From: Adiantum capillus-veneris
Lineage: Eukaryota > Streptophyta > Polypodiopsida > Polypodiales > Pteridaceae
DNA: 64,000 nt
Direction of reading: 5' to 3'
NCBI GenBank assembly: GCA_014529385.2
Contig: CM043942.1
Location: forward strand, 29,386,969 to 29,450,968
The notes below the pieces were generated by a model. It was given only the letters and a program-made list of their open reading frames with translations, was not told where the DNA came from and did not search any database. Both the position numbers and the translations under genes were made by a program. Every line of letters begins with the position of its first letter. Positions within the stretch are counted from its first letter, which is position 1. Below are positions 53,134 to 63,989 of this stretch, piece by piece.

Positions 53134-54551
53134 TTATTTAATTTTCATAAAGTCAACAAAAGCTTTGAATTCTGTGTTTGCTTTACCATCCTGTAACGGC
53201 AAAAGCTCTGCAAATTTGATAGAACACTCTCCTTTGCCTTCGTCTTTAAGATAGCCCACATAGATAATCGAGTGCTGCTCCAAAGTTATGTCAGTGCTAT
53301 CATCAATTAAAAATTGAAAAGAAAGGACTTTGTGATATCTCCGTCTTCAAAAGAGACCAATAAACATTATTTGCTGCCTTAAGAAACTCCATGCCCGAGG
53401 TTCGATTGGTATAAGCCGAGTATTCCTTACTCACAGGCATGTTTGGAGTGCGCATAAAACTGTGAAAGTCACACAAATGCTTGTAGGACTCCAAATACAT
53501 ATCTGTAGTTCGGCATGTTTTTGGATGGGTAAAGTGTTAGGATCTTCTTTCATCTTCCGTCATGGTCGGGGTCGGGGGGCAGCCCATTACAACCGTCCAT
53601 CTGCTAGGCTTTCCTCTGCGGAATCCACTGCTGCAGTTGCTCGGTCATTGACACGTTAGCCCTTGGAATATTAGCGCTATTGCCCAATCAAATCTCTTCA
53701 CGTCAGCTGTTAGAATGACTACACAGACGGACACATCAGCGCACGGAATCTCAGTTTCTATAGGCATCCGATGATTGCCACGCAAGCACTGGGAATTTTT
53801 CACTGTCAGTGCAATTGCAACACTGTCGTCTCGCCACTGTCAGCGCCGTTGGACTGCAGTCATGTCGTGCTATTCAAACATCAACTTAACTGCCATTTGC
53901 CGATTACGCTCAAACCAAAACAAAGAAGCTACGTGAGTTGACTGCCATCTGCCCCCCCCCCCCCCCCCCCGCCCCGACACATGACGGATTTGCCAGTTAC
54001 GCTCAAACCAAAACAAAGAAGCTGCGTGAGTTGACTGCCATCTGCCCCCCCCCGACACATGACGGCCAGGAAAGGTCACCAAGTGACCTTTCCACTGCAA
54101 TGCGTGCTCCCGCATGGCTCCCGGCCTCCGCCCATGCAGTCGCCCGCATTACTTTTGTTCCTACCGCATCTTTGTTCGGTCAATTTATGAGCTTCAGAGT
54201 TATGATGTTTAAGAAGAGCTGGCTTTTGCAAAGTAGTGCATCCATAACTGGCAAATACATTTTTATAGCCAAAAGCTGCACACCACTTACATTTAACTCT
54301 TTCTTTATTATCTTTATCCAAAATAGAATAAGCGCATTTATGAGCAAAAGTCCATTCTTTTCGAAAGTGTCTTTCAAACTCGCTTTTTTTTTCCCGATGG
54401 TTCTTCCAGAGCTTCTTGGGTTTCATTCAAATCAAAGTGCTCAACTGTTTTCTTAGATTTGGTAGACCCAAAGATATCAGCTATACTTTTTTGCTTTGGA
54501 TCAACGTTAGGTCGACCTTGCCTAGAGCTCCCAATATTTGAGTCCTCCATA
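53134..54551 (-). pseudogene. hAT-type transposase-like gene, interrupted
   Basis: From ATG at 54551: MEDSNIGSSRQGRPNVDPK, then a frame change at an A9 run (about 54374-54382), then RHFRKEWTFAHKCAYSIL and a zinc finger CKWC..LLKHHNSEAH (CX2C..HX5H), as in TTF/BED-like fingers of hAT proteins. After about 640 bp of unrelated sequence (about 53540-54175) it resumes with YLESYKHLCDFHSFM, SKEYSAYTNRTSGMEF and, one frame over, FLIDDSTDITLEQHSIIYVG, the start of the RNase H-like domain with its first acidic residues. It stops at 53134. Whether it was a transposon or a domesticated gene cannot be told. Confidence 0.7.
53897..54065. repeat. 93/76-bp tandem duplication with poly-C
   Basis: 53897-53989 and 53990-54065 share TTGCC-TTACGCTCAAACC, GAAGCT-CGTGAGTTG and ACTGCCATCTGCC; they differ mostly in C-run length (19 versus 9). 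They lie in the insertion that splits the hAT-like gene. Confidence 0.9.
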
Positions 54552-56762
54552 ATTTATTCGCCTAGAAGTAGATGGTAAATCTAGTTTAGTGAAAAGATTT
54601 ATTGGTTATGTAGTAATGGTTAGTGACAATCATTCTATATCACAAATTAGTTAGCTTTGAAGACTCTTAAACTAGAAGCATCAATAATCATATATGTAAA
54701 AACTTATCACTTCAATTTGAATGACTCCGAACACGAGCCTCTTAAAGTGAGAGGTGCTTAGATTTTCCCTTCTCACAAGCACAAGATATTACATAGTTTA
54801 TAGCTCTCAACCACTTGCATTAGACTACATAATAGACTCCAAAAAAACCATAAAGAACACATTTTTCTTTCTTGCATAAAGAGCTTTGAAATTTATTGAT
54901 AGATTTGAGGTTTGAGATTTAAGACATCGTAAAAGATTACACCAAAACCATGAACAAGATTATTTGGCTAGTGTTTTTCTTCAAAAGAGAACCTATTTTA
55001 ACTTGTACAACTATATTTGGGAAGATTTAGATAATTTTCAAATAGAAAGATGTAGAGAGATAAGTAAGAGCACCTACCTAAAAACTTCGTAAAGAGGCGT
55101 GCGTCCACGGTCTAAGATTCCAAGCGACAACTTGGAACGCCACCAAGACAATGTCGTCACTCGTGTACACACAAGAATGGCACCCAATTTCCAAAATGCG
55201 ATTCACGAATGATCTTCCTAAAAATTAAAACTCGTGTGAACACAAGAATGGCACCCAATTCACGAAAATTAAAATTTCGTGTGAACTAAGGCCGAAGAGG
55301 AACCTGGAACTTGGAAGATTAAGAGCTTGTTCAATGATGTTCATCAACAGAACTGATCTTGCTTGGTGGGACTTTGCCGTACATAATCTAATATATTTTG
55401 GAGTGCAGCTCATTACTTGGTTAGTTGGTTGTGATTGTTGTCGCCTTGGGTTTTGTTGTGGTGACACGAGAAAATGGGTAGAACCAATTGATAGGCACCA
55501 ATAATAGCTCAACTTGGGACTTGATTGGCATTGGAAAGAAGCAAGTTGTGTCCCATAGTGCTCCATATACAACAAAGGGCTACTAAAGAGGCTAATTGAA
55601 TCGAGCAGAAGGGTTGCAACTTAACCTACTCTGGTAGTTGTTTGCAGGTTGCACCATTCAACCTAGTAATATCAACCATTTAGTCTCTAACCATGGAACC
55701 ATCTTTGAGACACCCATCTTATTCTCAATCAAGCCTAGTCAATTTTCAATATATCGGTTGAATTGCCAAATTGTGAGAAAAGAAATGCATGTCTAATTGT
55801 TATATAGATACAATGATCAAAATTGAGCTTGCACTGATGAGCAAAACATGTGGCTAAACTAAACTTAAGGAAGCTTTGAAAAACTCAAAAATACAAAAAG
55901 CATAAATAGATTATAAAAACTGAACTACACTACCGACCTGATAATCGTGTACAAATGTCATCCAATTGTGCAAGATGGAGGACAATGTTTAAGTCAAGCT
56001 ACAAAAAAGCAATGTGAATAGTTAAACGTATCGTCTTGCAATTAAACGTCATAGATTGAAATTGCAAAGTATACAGTGCACCCCATGCAAAGGTGCCATA
56101 CAATAATAGTATGGTGGAGAGCTGGCACTGTGGTCTCTCCAAAAATTATAAGGAACGAAAGCCGTGCCCTGCCCGTAGGGTTTATGTGTTGCGCCAAGCA
56201 AACGCATAGTCATGGGGTGCTGGATATAGATAACGAACCTTGTACTGTTGTAGAGCTGGAGTCACGCTTGTGCAATTGAATTGTCCAATGTTGTGAACAG
56301 ATGTCCTCCCTGCCACACACAAAACACGCATTAAGACAAATACAAGAGATGTGGCATATTGATTAAGCTTAAAGACAAGCAGATCTAATTTTATATTTTA
56401 TGTCGAAAGTTCACTACTTAAAGAGTTATGGGTGTTTTTTGATAGAGTTTCCCTTGTAAAAATTACACTATCTCTCTCTGCTCGATCGTCAACTCTTTAT
56501 CCTACCTTATACTTTAGCCATTTTCCTATTTGCAGTGTGTCCTCTCCTTGTAGACCAAGCAGGGCTTCTCCTCATTTATGCAACTCGTCAGCCGTGCAGT
56601 AGCATGCTATCATACATAGGGTCTATCCTCAAGAAGCTAAACAGGAGCACAGAGACATAGAGACACACACACATACATACATCCAGAAACACCGAGAGAG
56701 CGAGGTACACATGAGAGGCAAGGCAATAAACGAGGACTCGCGATATGCTCTCCTCCCCACGA
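54552..56762. other. about 2.2 kb without a recognised gene
   Basis: AT-rich. A short direct repeat CACAAGAATGGCACCCAATT occurs at about 55171 and 55239. The remaining ORFs are short and unsupported. Confidence 0.5.
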
Positions 56763-57388
56763 TGTCATGTGGCTCCGCTTCCATGATGGGAAAAAGAGCA
56801 AAGAGAAGCAAAAAAAGTCTATTTGAAGCTTATACATTTATTGAGCAGTGACCAGGGCTCGAGAACAAGCAAGGAGATCTAGGAAGTGCATGTTTTATGT
56901 GGTCATGAAGGCCTAAGCGTAGAGATTTCAAGCTTTTACATGTGAAAAGGCTCTTAGGACATGCAAGGCAACTTGGGTAGAGGAAGACATGTGGTCAGTG
57001 GTAAAAAGGAAAGTGTGTGAGAAACTTCACATCTCTCCATGAGGGAGGCCAAGAAAGTCTTAGTCTGTAAATTTTTTGTAAAACAGGCTTTTGGTAATAA
57101 TGGGCGGCTATGGGAGAAGGAAAAGGGAGTTTTAAGCATTTTTGCATCTCACGCATAGGGGCTAATTCTGCATCGATTAGGAGATATTCAAGTTTTCGTT
57201 CTCTGTTGTATTAGGGGTGGGGAAGCCATAAGCTTTGGGCATTCTAATCCTTTTCCAAGCTTCCATAGCCCACTCTAATCCAAGCATCCATAGCCCACTC
57301 TAATCAAAGCTTCCATAGCCACTCTAATCAAAGAAGCCATAACCCAAGCCGTAATCTCTTCCATAAGCCATAATTAATCATTTTCCTG

Positions 57389-57470
<82 letters not shown>
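56763..57470 (+). repeat. 5' LTR, left part
   Basis: Matches 62002-62598 (same order: CATTTATTGAGCAGTGACC, AGGCAACTTGGGTAG, AGCCATAAGCTTTGGGCATT, ATAATTAATCATTTTC), ending in (CT)n at 57392-57469. The right part of this LTR resumes at 59426. Confidence 0.9.
57256..57329 (+). repeat. 25-bp unit repeated three times in the LTR
   Basis: Units at 57256, 57281 and 57306 (AAGC(T/A)TCCATAGCC then CACTCTAATC). The other LTR has one unit. Confidence 0.9.
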
Positions 57471-57471
<1 letters not shown>

Positions 57472-59360
57472 TATACGGGTCAGTAACTGGTTATGTACGT
57501 ACTCCAAAATGGGATTCGGACATTGTTCATTCCACCATTGGAGTAAAGCAGGGATGCCCACTGTCCCCTACTTTATTTGGTATGCACATAAATGAGATAT
57601 CAAATTACATTGATAGAGAGGGTGACAGTGGTGCTCAACTTGCAGGGTCATGGATCCCTTTGTTGTTGTATGAAGATGATATTATATTGATAGCAGAATC
57701 ACGAGATGGAATGCAGAGGCAGCTAGATGCATTACATAAATTCACGGAGGACAGTGGACTGTCGGTAAACTTGGGTAAAACCAAAGTTATGGTGTTTAAC
57801 ACCACACCGCAGTGGGTTAGGAGATCGGCACCTACATTTGCATATGGCCAGGATACAATAGAGTACACAGATGCATACACATACCTTGGTGTGGTATTTG
57901 TAGGACCGAAGTTTACTCTTAAGAAAGCAGCGAATGCTAGATTGTCCAGAGCCTCTGCGGCCTTGGGAGGGTTGGAGAGGATGTGTTCACAAGTGCAATT
58001 TCAGGAACCACGAACAAAACTTTGGCTCTTTGATACTGTGGTGGCTTCGGCTATGCTTTATGGGGTCCAGATTTGGGGACCATCTATGGATCAGGATAAT
58101 TGGAAGTCAATGGAGAGACCTTTGGTATCTATGATTTCCCGAATGATTAGAGCCAAGGCCTCTGTACCACACGCGATTACCCGAGCGGAACTAGCTAGCT
58201 ACCCCTAATATAGAAATTGAAGCTCTTACCAGATCAGTGTCCTTTATACATGGTTTCCGGGATACAAATAATTGCCGATATACTAGACTGGCCCTCGAAT
58301 CCTCTGGACAATTAGCAATGAAAGGGGATACATCATGCTGGTATGCGCAACTGTCCTTGTGGTTTCAGAGACACGGGTTCAGTATGGAAAGATTACCACC
58401 CTTCCAATACTCTCTTGTGGCTCCATCACTGGCAATTACACAAACAGAGATTAATAAAATCATCCGTCAGGATCTTATACAGTTGGATACTAAGAGGACA
58501 TGGGTAGACCCTACACAAGAATTGGGCACGAAGATGGCCGACTACAAAGAAAACTTCCTACAGCTATCTGAAGATGGATTTGTGATTCGCCCGAGCTACA
58601 TGGATACCCACCTGTCTCATGGTTTGAGATGTGCTATTGGTCAGATTCGTACATCCTCACACTAGCTGGAAATTGAATTTGGCAGATTTAGGGGAATACC
58701 ACCTAAGAGCAGAATTTGCAAGTTATGCGGAATGCAGCTGGAGACAGAATTACACTACATATGCCATTGCACCGTATACTATGAGATACGTGGGCGTTTC
58801 CATTGCCTATTTAAAGAAGGCTTTGGACCTCTAGATAGAGTCATGCAATACCAAGATCAAAGATGCTTAGGCTTGTACCTACTAGAACTACATCGGCACA
58901 GGGATAATCTAATGAGAAGACAAAGAGCACTACAGCCTCAGAGGCAGATCACAGATTTCTTTGGATTGAGAGAAGCAGGAGTGGAAGGAGAAGCAAGAGG
59001 CCAACAGCCAGCACAAAGGAGTACCCACATTCATACCAAAGGCACCCTCATTGACAGGGCGATTGAGCTTAGGAAATCGAGACGACCACGACCGAGATGT
59101 AGAAGCACACTTTACCGGAGGAGACTACAACAAAGGATTAGAAGCATTCTAGCCAGACACCCAGAATGCTCCTAAGAAGTTTATTTAATACTTTGTTATT
59201 AGTTTTTCACATTTATTTTCACACTTTCACACTTTTCACACTTAGTACTTTGGTACTAAGGTACCCAGACATTGTAACAGATTCACCACTTTTGTATCAG
59301 TTTGGTCTCATAGGTCATTCTGGCCTTTTGAAGACGTTAATATAACATTTCATTTCATTT

Positions 59361-59425
<65 letters not shown>
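57471..59425 (+). pseudogene. 5'-truncated LINE inserted in the (CT)n of the LTR
   Basis: Starts inside RT: STIGVKQGCPLSPTLFGMHI, then a catalytic box mutated to YEDD, SGLSVNLGKTKVM, YTYLGVVFVG and AMLYGVQIWGPSMD. A 1-bp shift near 58205 leads to EIEALTRSVSFIHGF, and a TAG at 58663 precedes CKLCGMQLETELHYICHC, the zinc knuckle, and a basic tail ending at 59175. The 3' UTR has TTTGGTCTCATAGGTCATTC and TTTCATTTCATTTTATTT and ends in (CT)n(ATCT)n up to 59425. It sits between the two halves of an LTR whose intact partner (62002-62974) has no insertion. RT motifs and zinc knuckle match the LINE at 37.7 kb in style. Confidence 0.9.
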
Positions 59426-59704
59426 TAAAGCAGCAGAAGAAGAATGAAGGAGAGAAATATTATCAAGGCAAGCTCGGCAATCCAATAAAGGCCGATTAGC
59501 CTGATGTAAGGAGTTTAAATAATTTAACCAGCGGTATTGTTAATTGTTTGCTTTGGATAATCAAGCTTCAGAATCGTGTTCAAGTTGTTAGTTTTAAGCT
59601 TTGTCTACATTAATTGTGTTTGTTGCAACTCTCTTCTACACACCTCTCGCAGCTAGAGGCCTCGCGCCTTCCCGGATCACCTTTCAAACAAAAATCCCCC
59701 AACA
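59426..59704 (+). repeat. 5' LTR, right part
   Basis: Matches 62710-62974 (CTTAAAG(C/T)AGCAGA, GAGAGAAATATTATCAAGGC, TAAGCTTTGTCTACATTAAT), ending CAACA at 59704. Confidence 0.9.
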
Positions 59705-59709
59705 TTCTT

Positions 59710-59726
59710 TGGTGAACCCGACGCGA
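59710..59726 (+). other. putative primer binding site
   Basis: TGGTGAACCCGACGCGA, five bases after the LTR end. It starts with TGG as expected for a site pairing with a tRNA 3' CCA end, but I cannot name the tRNA. Confidence 0.5.
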
Positions 59727-59756
59727 AACGAGCCGGGGTAGGAGGTGAAGACGGAG

Positions 59757-60307
59757 ATGCCAGAACAATTGATGCAGTTTATTGAAGATTTCAATTCAAA
59801 TGGATTTGATGGGAACCGAGCAGTTCAAGAATGCCAAAAATGCTGCAATTGGTTCAGGGATGTTTGCAAGAAGTGAAAGCCATGAAGATGAAAAAGCAGA
59901 TTGATGATGCAGTAGAGCTAGCAGTTGATGCTGTATGGGAGCAATATCGTGTTTTTCAAGGATATGATCTTAAAGGATTTATTGCATGTTATGAAGCCGA
60001 GATGAAGAGCCGAAATGTTCTAGAAAATCGCATGATTGCAGCTTTTGAAGAGGTTTTTAAATCAGATTTTAGAAAGCAGGTTCAAGAACTGGTAGAAGCA
60101 TATCCCACACGATGGGACTATTTTGCTGAAGAATTTATTTGCAAAAGCTCAAGGATTCTAGATCTTGAAATAAAGGAGATTACCAAACAAAACCAGATTG
60201 TCTTCTGTAAAGGAGAAGGGAGCATATGTAGTTCCTTAACTATGATAAATTTTGGGAACATATTTCTGCAAGGAGTAAAGCCAAGGCAAATACGGCTTTG
60301 GCAGTAG
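59757..60307 (+). pseudogene. gag-like ORF, frameshifted
   Basis: ATG at 59757 reads MPEQLMQFIEDFNSNGFDGN, then shifts near 59825 into the longer frame (59831-60307: LQLVQGCLQEVKAMKMKKQI, VWEQYRVFQGYDLKGFIACY, VKSDFRKQ-type and PTRWDYFAEEFI). The opening MxxFIEDFxxNGFxGN resembles the capsid start of plant LTR-element gag proteins. There is no zinc knuckle. The sequence is predicted to be largely helical. Function as gag is inferred mainly from position. Confidence 0.55.
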
Positions 60308-60780
60308 AAGATCCAGCTTTGGAGGACCGTATTTTGAGCAACCTAGCAAAGGTAAACAATGAATTTAATGCTAAAACAAAAATATATTATTTTTTTTCAA
60401 AGATTGCTCGCATGGAAGTTACCTCTGATAATGGTTCTAGTGAAGAGCTAGACTATACAACAAATGTTTTTCAAGCTACTGTCCTTGGCATGGGATGTTC
60501 TCAAAAAGTCTATCAAGAAGATGAGCCACTACAGACTACTAATGGGTCTATCGACATTGTAGCTGAGCAGGACAACAATTTTACTGCAGATGATTGCATC
60601 AATAAATCTATTATATACACAATACCTGAAAAAGTACAAGAGGTCGATGAGCCAACACAGGATATGCTTGAGGATATTCCTTCAGAGGGGGTGCTAGATG
60701 AACCTTCACAGTGTTATGATGGATTGCTAAGTAGCATGGATGCAAATGAGGAAGCATTGATGAGTTTCAAGATTGCCTAG
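60298..60780 (+). CDS. unrecognised acidic ORF in the gag-only element
   Basis: 160 codons, overlapping the end of the previous ORF by 10 bp. Acidic with few basic residues (EDEPLQTTNGSIDIVAEQDN, VQEVDEPTQDMLEDIPSEGV). I recognise no domain. It could be the C-terminal part of the gag-like protein after a frameshift. Open until TAG at 60778. Confidence 0.4.
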   Translation: MAVEDPALEDRILSNLAKVNNEFNAKTKIYYFFSKIARMEVTSDNGSSEELDYTTNVFQATVLGMGCSQKVYQEDEPLQTTNGSIDIVAEQDNNFTADDCINKSIIYTIPEKVQEVDEPTQDMLEDIPSEGVLDEPSQCYDGLLSSMDANEEALMSFKIA

Positions 60781-61988
60781 CTCATGCTGATCGTGAACAG
60801 GATATCGACAAAGATTCTACATTTATACTTATACATGGGCTGCATGAGGAGATAACTCCTACAATTTTGATGAATATTGATATTTTGTAGATTGACTTTT
60901 TCAAAGATGCTATGGATGAACATTTTGGTTTTTCGTAATGGCTATGAAGATAGAGGGGGTGATGATCCTAAATCATCCTTGATCCTTCAAAAACTTCACA
61001 GGGTTTTTTATTTCCTTGGACAGTATGCCAATTATGGTAGGATTTGGATGCCATTTTTTTATAATGATGTTTATGTCAGTGATGGTTTGGCTTCCAGTAA
61101 AAGGGAGTCAATTCTCTTTAAGGCTTACTGGTAACAAGCTTAATTTGCCAAGAGTTTATGGGATGTGGGTGCTGCACAATGCTTCAAGTGATGCTCTAGT
61201 ATATTGTGGGGCCCATCAATGCTATGTCCTCTTGATGGTATTTGATCTAGGAGATTCTAAGTATCTTCAAAAGCAGGTTTAATATGCATGGTTACTTGTG
61301 GATATACATTTTGGTTGCATGCTATTTGATGCAATAATAGCACACTTACACCAGAAATGTTTGATGCTAATTGATACAAGAAATGTATGCTCCTGTGGAT
61401 ATTATGTTGCTCCACTGTTGGGTAATTTCTTATTATACGGCCACTTGATCCTGGGAGCTATTGAAGTGTGGCACTAGGTTTTGTTTTTGGATTTATGCTA
61501 TGAAGAAAAGATTTTTGGGTTTTGTGTTCAATAATCTTACATGGCTAGCTTCCAGTTGACATATTTGGACGATTGATAAAGTATCTTCACATCTTTTGAG
61601 TTGGTTCTGCTAACGGAACTTGAAGTAAAGGACTTGATGTCCATTCTGTGTGTAGACATAGTAAGGTATACTTGAGCTTGACAAGGTTTCCTAAAGTGAG
61701 CTTGATGGCCAAGCCGTGTGCATCATTAACTAAAGCACTTAAGTTTGGTGGGGTTTACTAAACAGGTTTTTCATAAATGAGTGCTTTGGAGATACAACAT
61801 ACACACTTCAAAGATTTGCGATGGATAGCTACCAAATAATTGAGCTAGACCATTGATGATATGGTTTAAGCCTTATTTTGTTTTACATGTACTTACCACT
61901 TATGTGATCTTGATGGCAAGCAGCTTAAGGTGATTATAGCAGATATAGATTGGAGAACGGTTGGCACAGACTGGAGGCTGTGCACGTT
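60781..61988 (+). other. 3' internal region without clear coding
   Basis: Short pieces (60877-61134 and 61016-61282) are open in different frames; none has pol motifs. AT-rich, ends at the polypurine tract. Confidence 0.5.
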
Positions 61989-62001
61989 CAGAGGGGGTGG
62001 A
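61989..62001 (+). other. polypurine tract
   Basis: CAGAGGGGGTGGA immediately before the 3' LTR start TGTCGTGTGG. Confidence 0.8.
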
Positions 62002-62595
62002 TGTCGTGTGGCTCCGCTTCCATGATGAGAAACAGAGCAAAGGGAAGCAGAAAAAGTCTATTTGAAGCTTACACATTTATTGAGCAGTGACCAGGGCTCG
62101 AGAACAAGTAAGGAGATCCAGAAAGTGTATGTTTTATGTGGTTATGAACGCCTAAGCGTAGAGATTTCATGCTTGAAGAAAAAGTTTTTACATGTGAAAA
62201 GGCTCTTAGGACATGCAAGGCAACTTGGGTAGAGGAAGACATGTGGGCAGTGGTGAGAGACTTCACACCTCTGCATGAGGGAGGCCAAAAAAGTCTTAGT
62301 CTGTAAATTTTTTGTAAAACAGGTTTTTGGTAAAAATGGGCCACTTTAGGACAAGAAAAACGTTGTTTTGAGCATTTTTGTGTTTCCGGCACAGAGGCTA
62401 ATTCTGCACTGATTAGGATATATTCAAGTTTTCGTTCTCTGCTGTATCAGGGGGGGGGGGAGCCATAAGCTTTGGGCATTTAATCCTTTTCCAAGCTTCC
62501 ATAGCCACTCTAATAAAAAAGCCATAACCCAAGCCGTAATCTTTTCCATAAGCCATAATTAATCATTTTCTTGGGATCTCTCTCTCTCTCTCTCT

Positions 62596-62693
<98 letters not shown>

Positions 62694-62974
62694 ATATATA
62701 TATATATATCTTAAAGTAGCAGAGGAAGAACGAAGGAGAGAAATATTATCAAGGCAAGCTCGGCAAGCCAATGAAGGCAGATTAACCTGATGTATGGTTA
62801 ATTGTTTGCTTTGGGTAATCAAGTTTCATAATTGTGTTCAAGTTGTCAGTTTTAAGCTTTGTCTACATTAATTGTGTTTGCTACAACTCTCTTCCACACA
62901 CATTAATTGTGTGATGAAAGGGCACTAGGCCCCGCGCCTTCCCATCTCACCTTTCGAACACAAATCCCCTGACA
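62002..62974 (+). repeat. 3' LTR (973 bp), uninterrupted
   Basis: Starts TGTCGTGTGGCTCCGC and ends CCCCTGACA. Contains a CT/TA microsatellite at 62578-62708 in the place where the 5' LTR has a LINE, and an extra TGATGAAAGGGCACTAGG near 62912 that the 5' LTR lacks. Confidence 0.92.
62578..62708. repeat. (CT)n(TA)n microsatellite in the 3' LTR
   Basis: (CT)n 62578-62597 followed by about 110 bp of TA with one GTATG interruption. Confidence 0.97.
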
Positions 62975-63073
62975 ATGCACAATCGCCATAGCCAAATTTT
63001 GAACTATATAACCAGAGGCAAGTTAGCATGGAGATGACAATTTTTGAGTCGCGGGGCTTGGTGCCCTTTCATC
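62913..63073. repeat. 23-bp inverted repeat across the 3' LTR end
   Basis: GATGAAAGGGCAC-..-CCCCGC at 62913-62935 is repeated in reverse at 63051-63073 with two differences; the arms are 115 bp apart, one inside the LTR, one outside. Confidence 0.85.
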
Positions 63074-63106
63074 ACCTGACCCCCGCTCTCTACTGATCAA
63101 CAAGAA

Positions 63107-63111
<5 letters not shown>

Positions 63112-63141
<30 letters not shown>
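63112..63141. repeat. (CT)n microsatellite
   Basis: Pure CT run of about 30 bp. Confidence 0.97.
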
Positions 63142-63146
<5 letters not shown>

Positions 63147-63820
63147 GAAGAATATTGAACTACTGATTGCAACAAGTACCCTCTCTTCGCATCTGGTGAA
63201 AACAATGCAGAGCTTCTTGGCCCTGCCAATGTTGGGCCCTTTGTTAAGAAAATATTTTTGACTTCAAGTTCTCAATCTAACTTAGACTTAGAAGAACAAC
63301 AAGTAAATTTGCAAAGACGAGCACACCTTTACAAATTATCACCTCGCACAAAACATATTGGGCTAAAGAATTGCCACCAGGCAATTCGCACGAGTGATAA
63401 CTATAATCACGCCACCACCAGGTTTAAACGAACAATAATCATCTACGGCCTAAGGTGGCATCTAGACACAACGAAGTGTGGGCAACCCGAACATCTTAGA
63501 TGGTGCAACGCAGGGCCTTCCAAGAGACGGCATGCCTCGTCAGGCACTTTTTGTGCTTTGGTGGCTAGCTCTATACAGACCTTCAGAATGAGGGAGAAGG
63601 ATCCACGCAAGCACAAGTAAAAAGCAACATTGTTTTTCTTGCGAGGCTTTTGGCCATGTGATTCGAGTTGTGGGCAATGACTTGGATCATGGGCTCAAAG
63701 ATTAAAAAAAACAACCTTTGGCTCACCAAGTAAATAGCCTCGTCGTTGTCCACACCTATGTTTGTGGAGGTCATACGTCTCCACTCGCGCCGTCAATTGA
63801 CGTTTAGCTGATGGTGCGGT
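63142..63820. other. no recognised gene
   Basis: A 120-codon plus-strand ORF (63258-63620) has no recognisable motif and is not called a gene. Confidence 0.4.
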
Positions 63821-63913
63821 GTAGAATGGTTCCAGGGTGTGAGATTGGAGGAGATAGTTGCTATCGATAGTGTACTCTGTAGAATGGTTCCAGGGTGCGA
63901 GATTGGAGGAGAT
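63821..63913 (+). repeat. 35-bp direct repeat
   Basis: 63821-63855 and 63879-63913 are the same apart from one base (GTAGAATGGTTCCAGGGTG(T/C) then GAGATTGGAGGAGAT). Confidence 0.95.
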
Positions 63914-63989
63914 GGATTTGCAACATGATGCTTTCCTCTTTGACGTCTCTACTTACATCAAGTGTGGAGCCTTGGAAGGTGAGATAGGG
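63906..63989 (+). pseudogene. possible pentatricopeptide-repeat (PPR) scrap
   Basis: One frame reads EEMDLQHDAFLFDVSTYIKC then GALEGEIG, close to the plant PPR pattern (DxFVxxxLxxMYxKCGxLExA). PPR proteins bind organellar RNA and are numerous in land plants. Only one motif is visible before the window edge, and a short repeat precedes it, so this is probably a decayed fragment. Confidence 0.35.

Larger units (their letters stand above)
56763..62974 (+). mobile_element. LTR retrotransposon with only gag-like coding, split by a LINE
   Basis: Two direct repeats, 56763-59704 (interrupted) and 62002-62974, start TGTC(A/G)TGTGGCTCCGC and end in ACA, with a primer-site-like sequence after the first and a polypurine tract before the second. 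The internal part is about 2.3 kb and encodes gag-like protein pieces but no protease, RT or integrase, so it depends on other elements (TR-GAG-like). I could not find a matching target duplication; CACGA is on the left and ATGCA on the right. LTRs differ at many places, so it is older than the 43.6-52.4 kb element. Confidence 0.8.

Noticed and set aside
55225-55575. 116-codon minus-strand ORF
   Set aside because: No motif and overlaps a short direct repeat; judged chance.
63258-63620. 120-codon plus-strand ORF
   Set aside because: No recognisable motif, low-complexity flanks, near the end of an old LTR element; not enough to call a gene.
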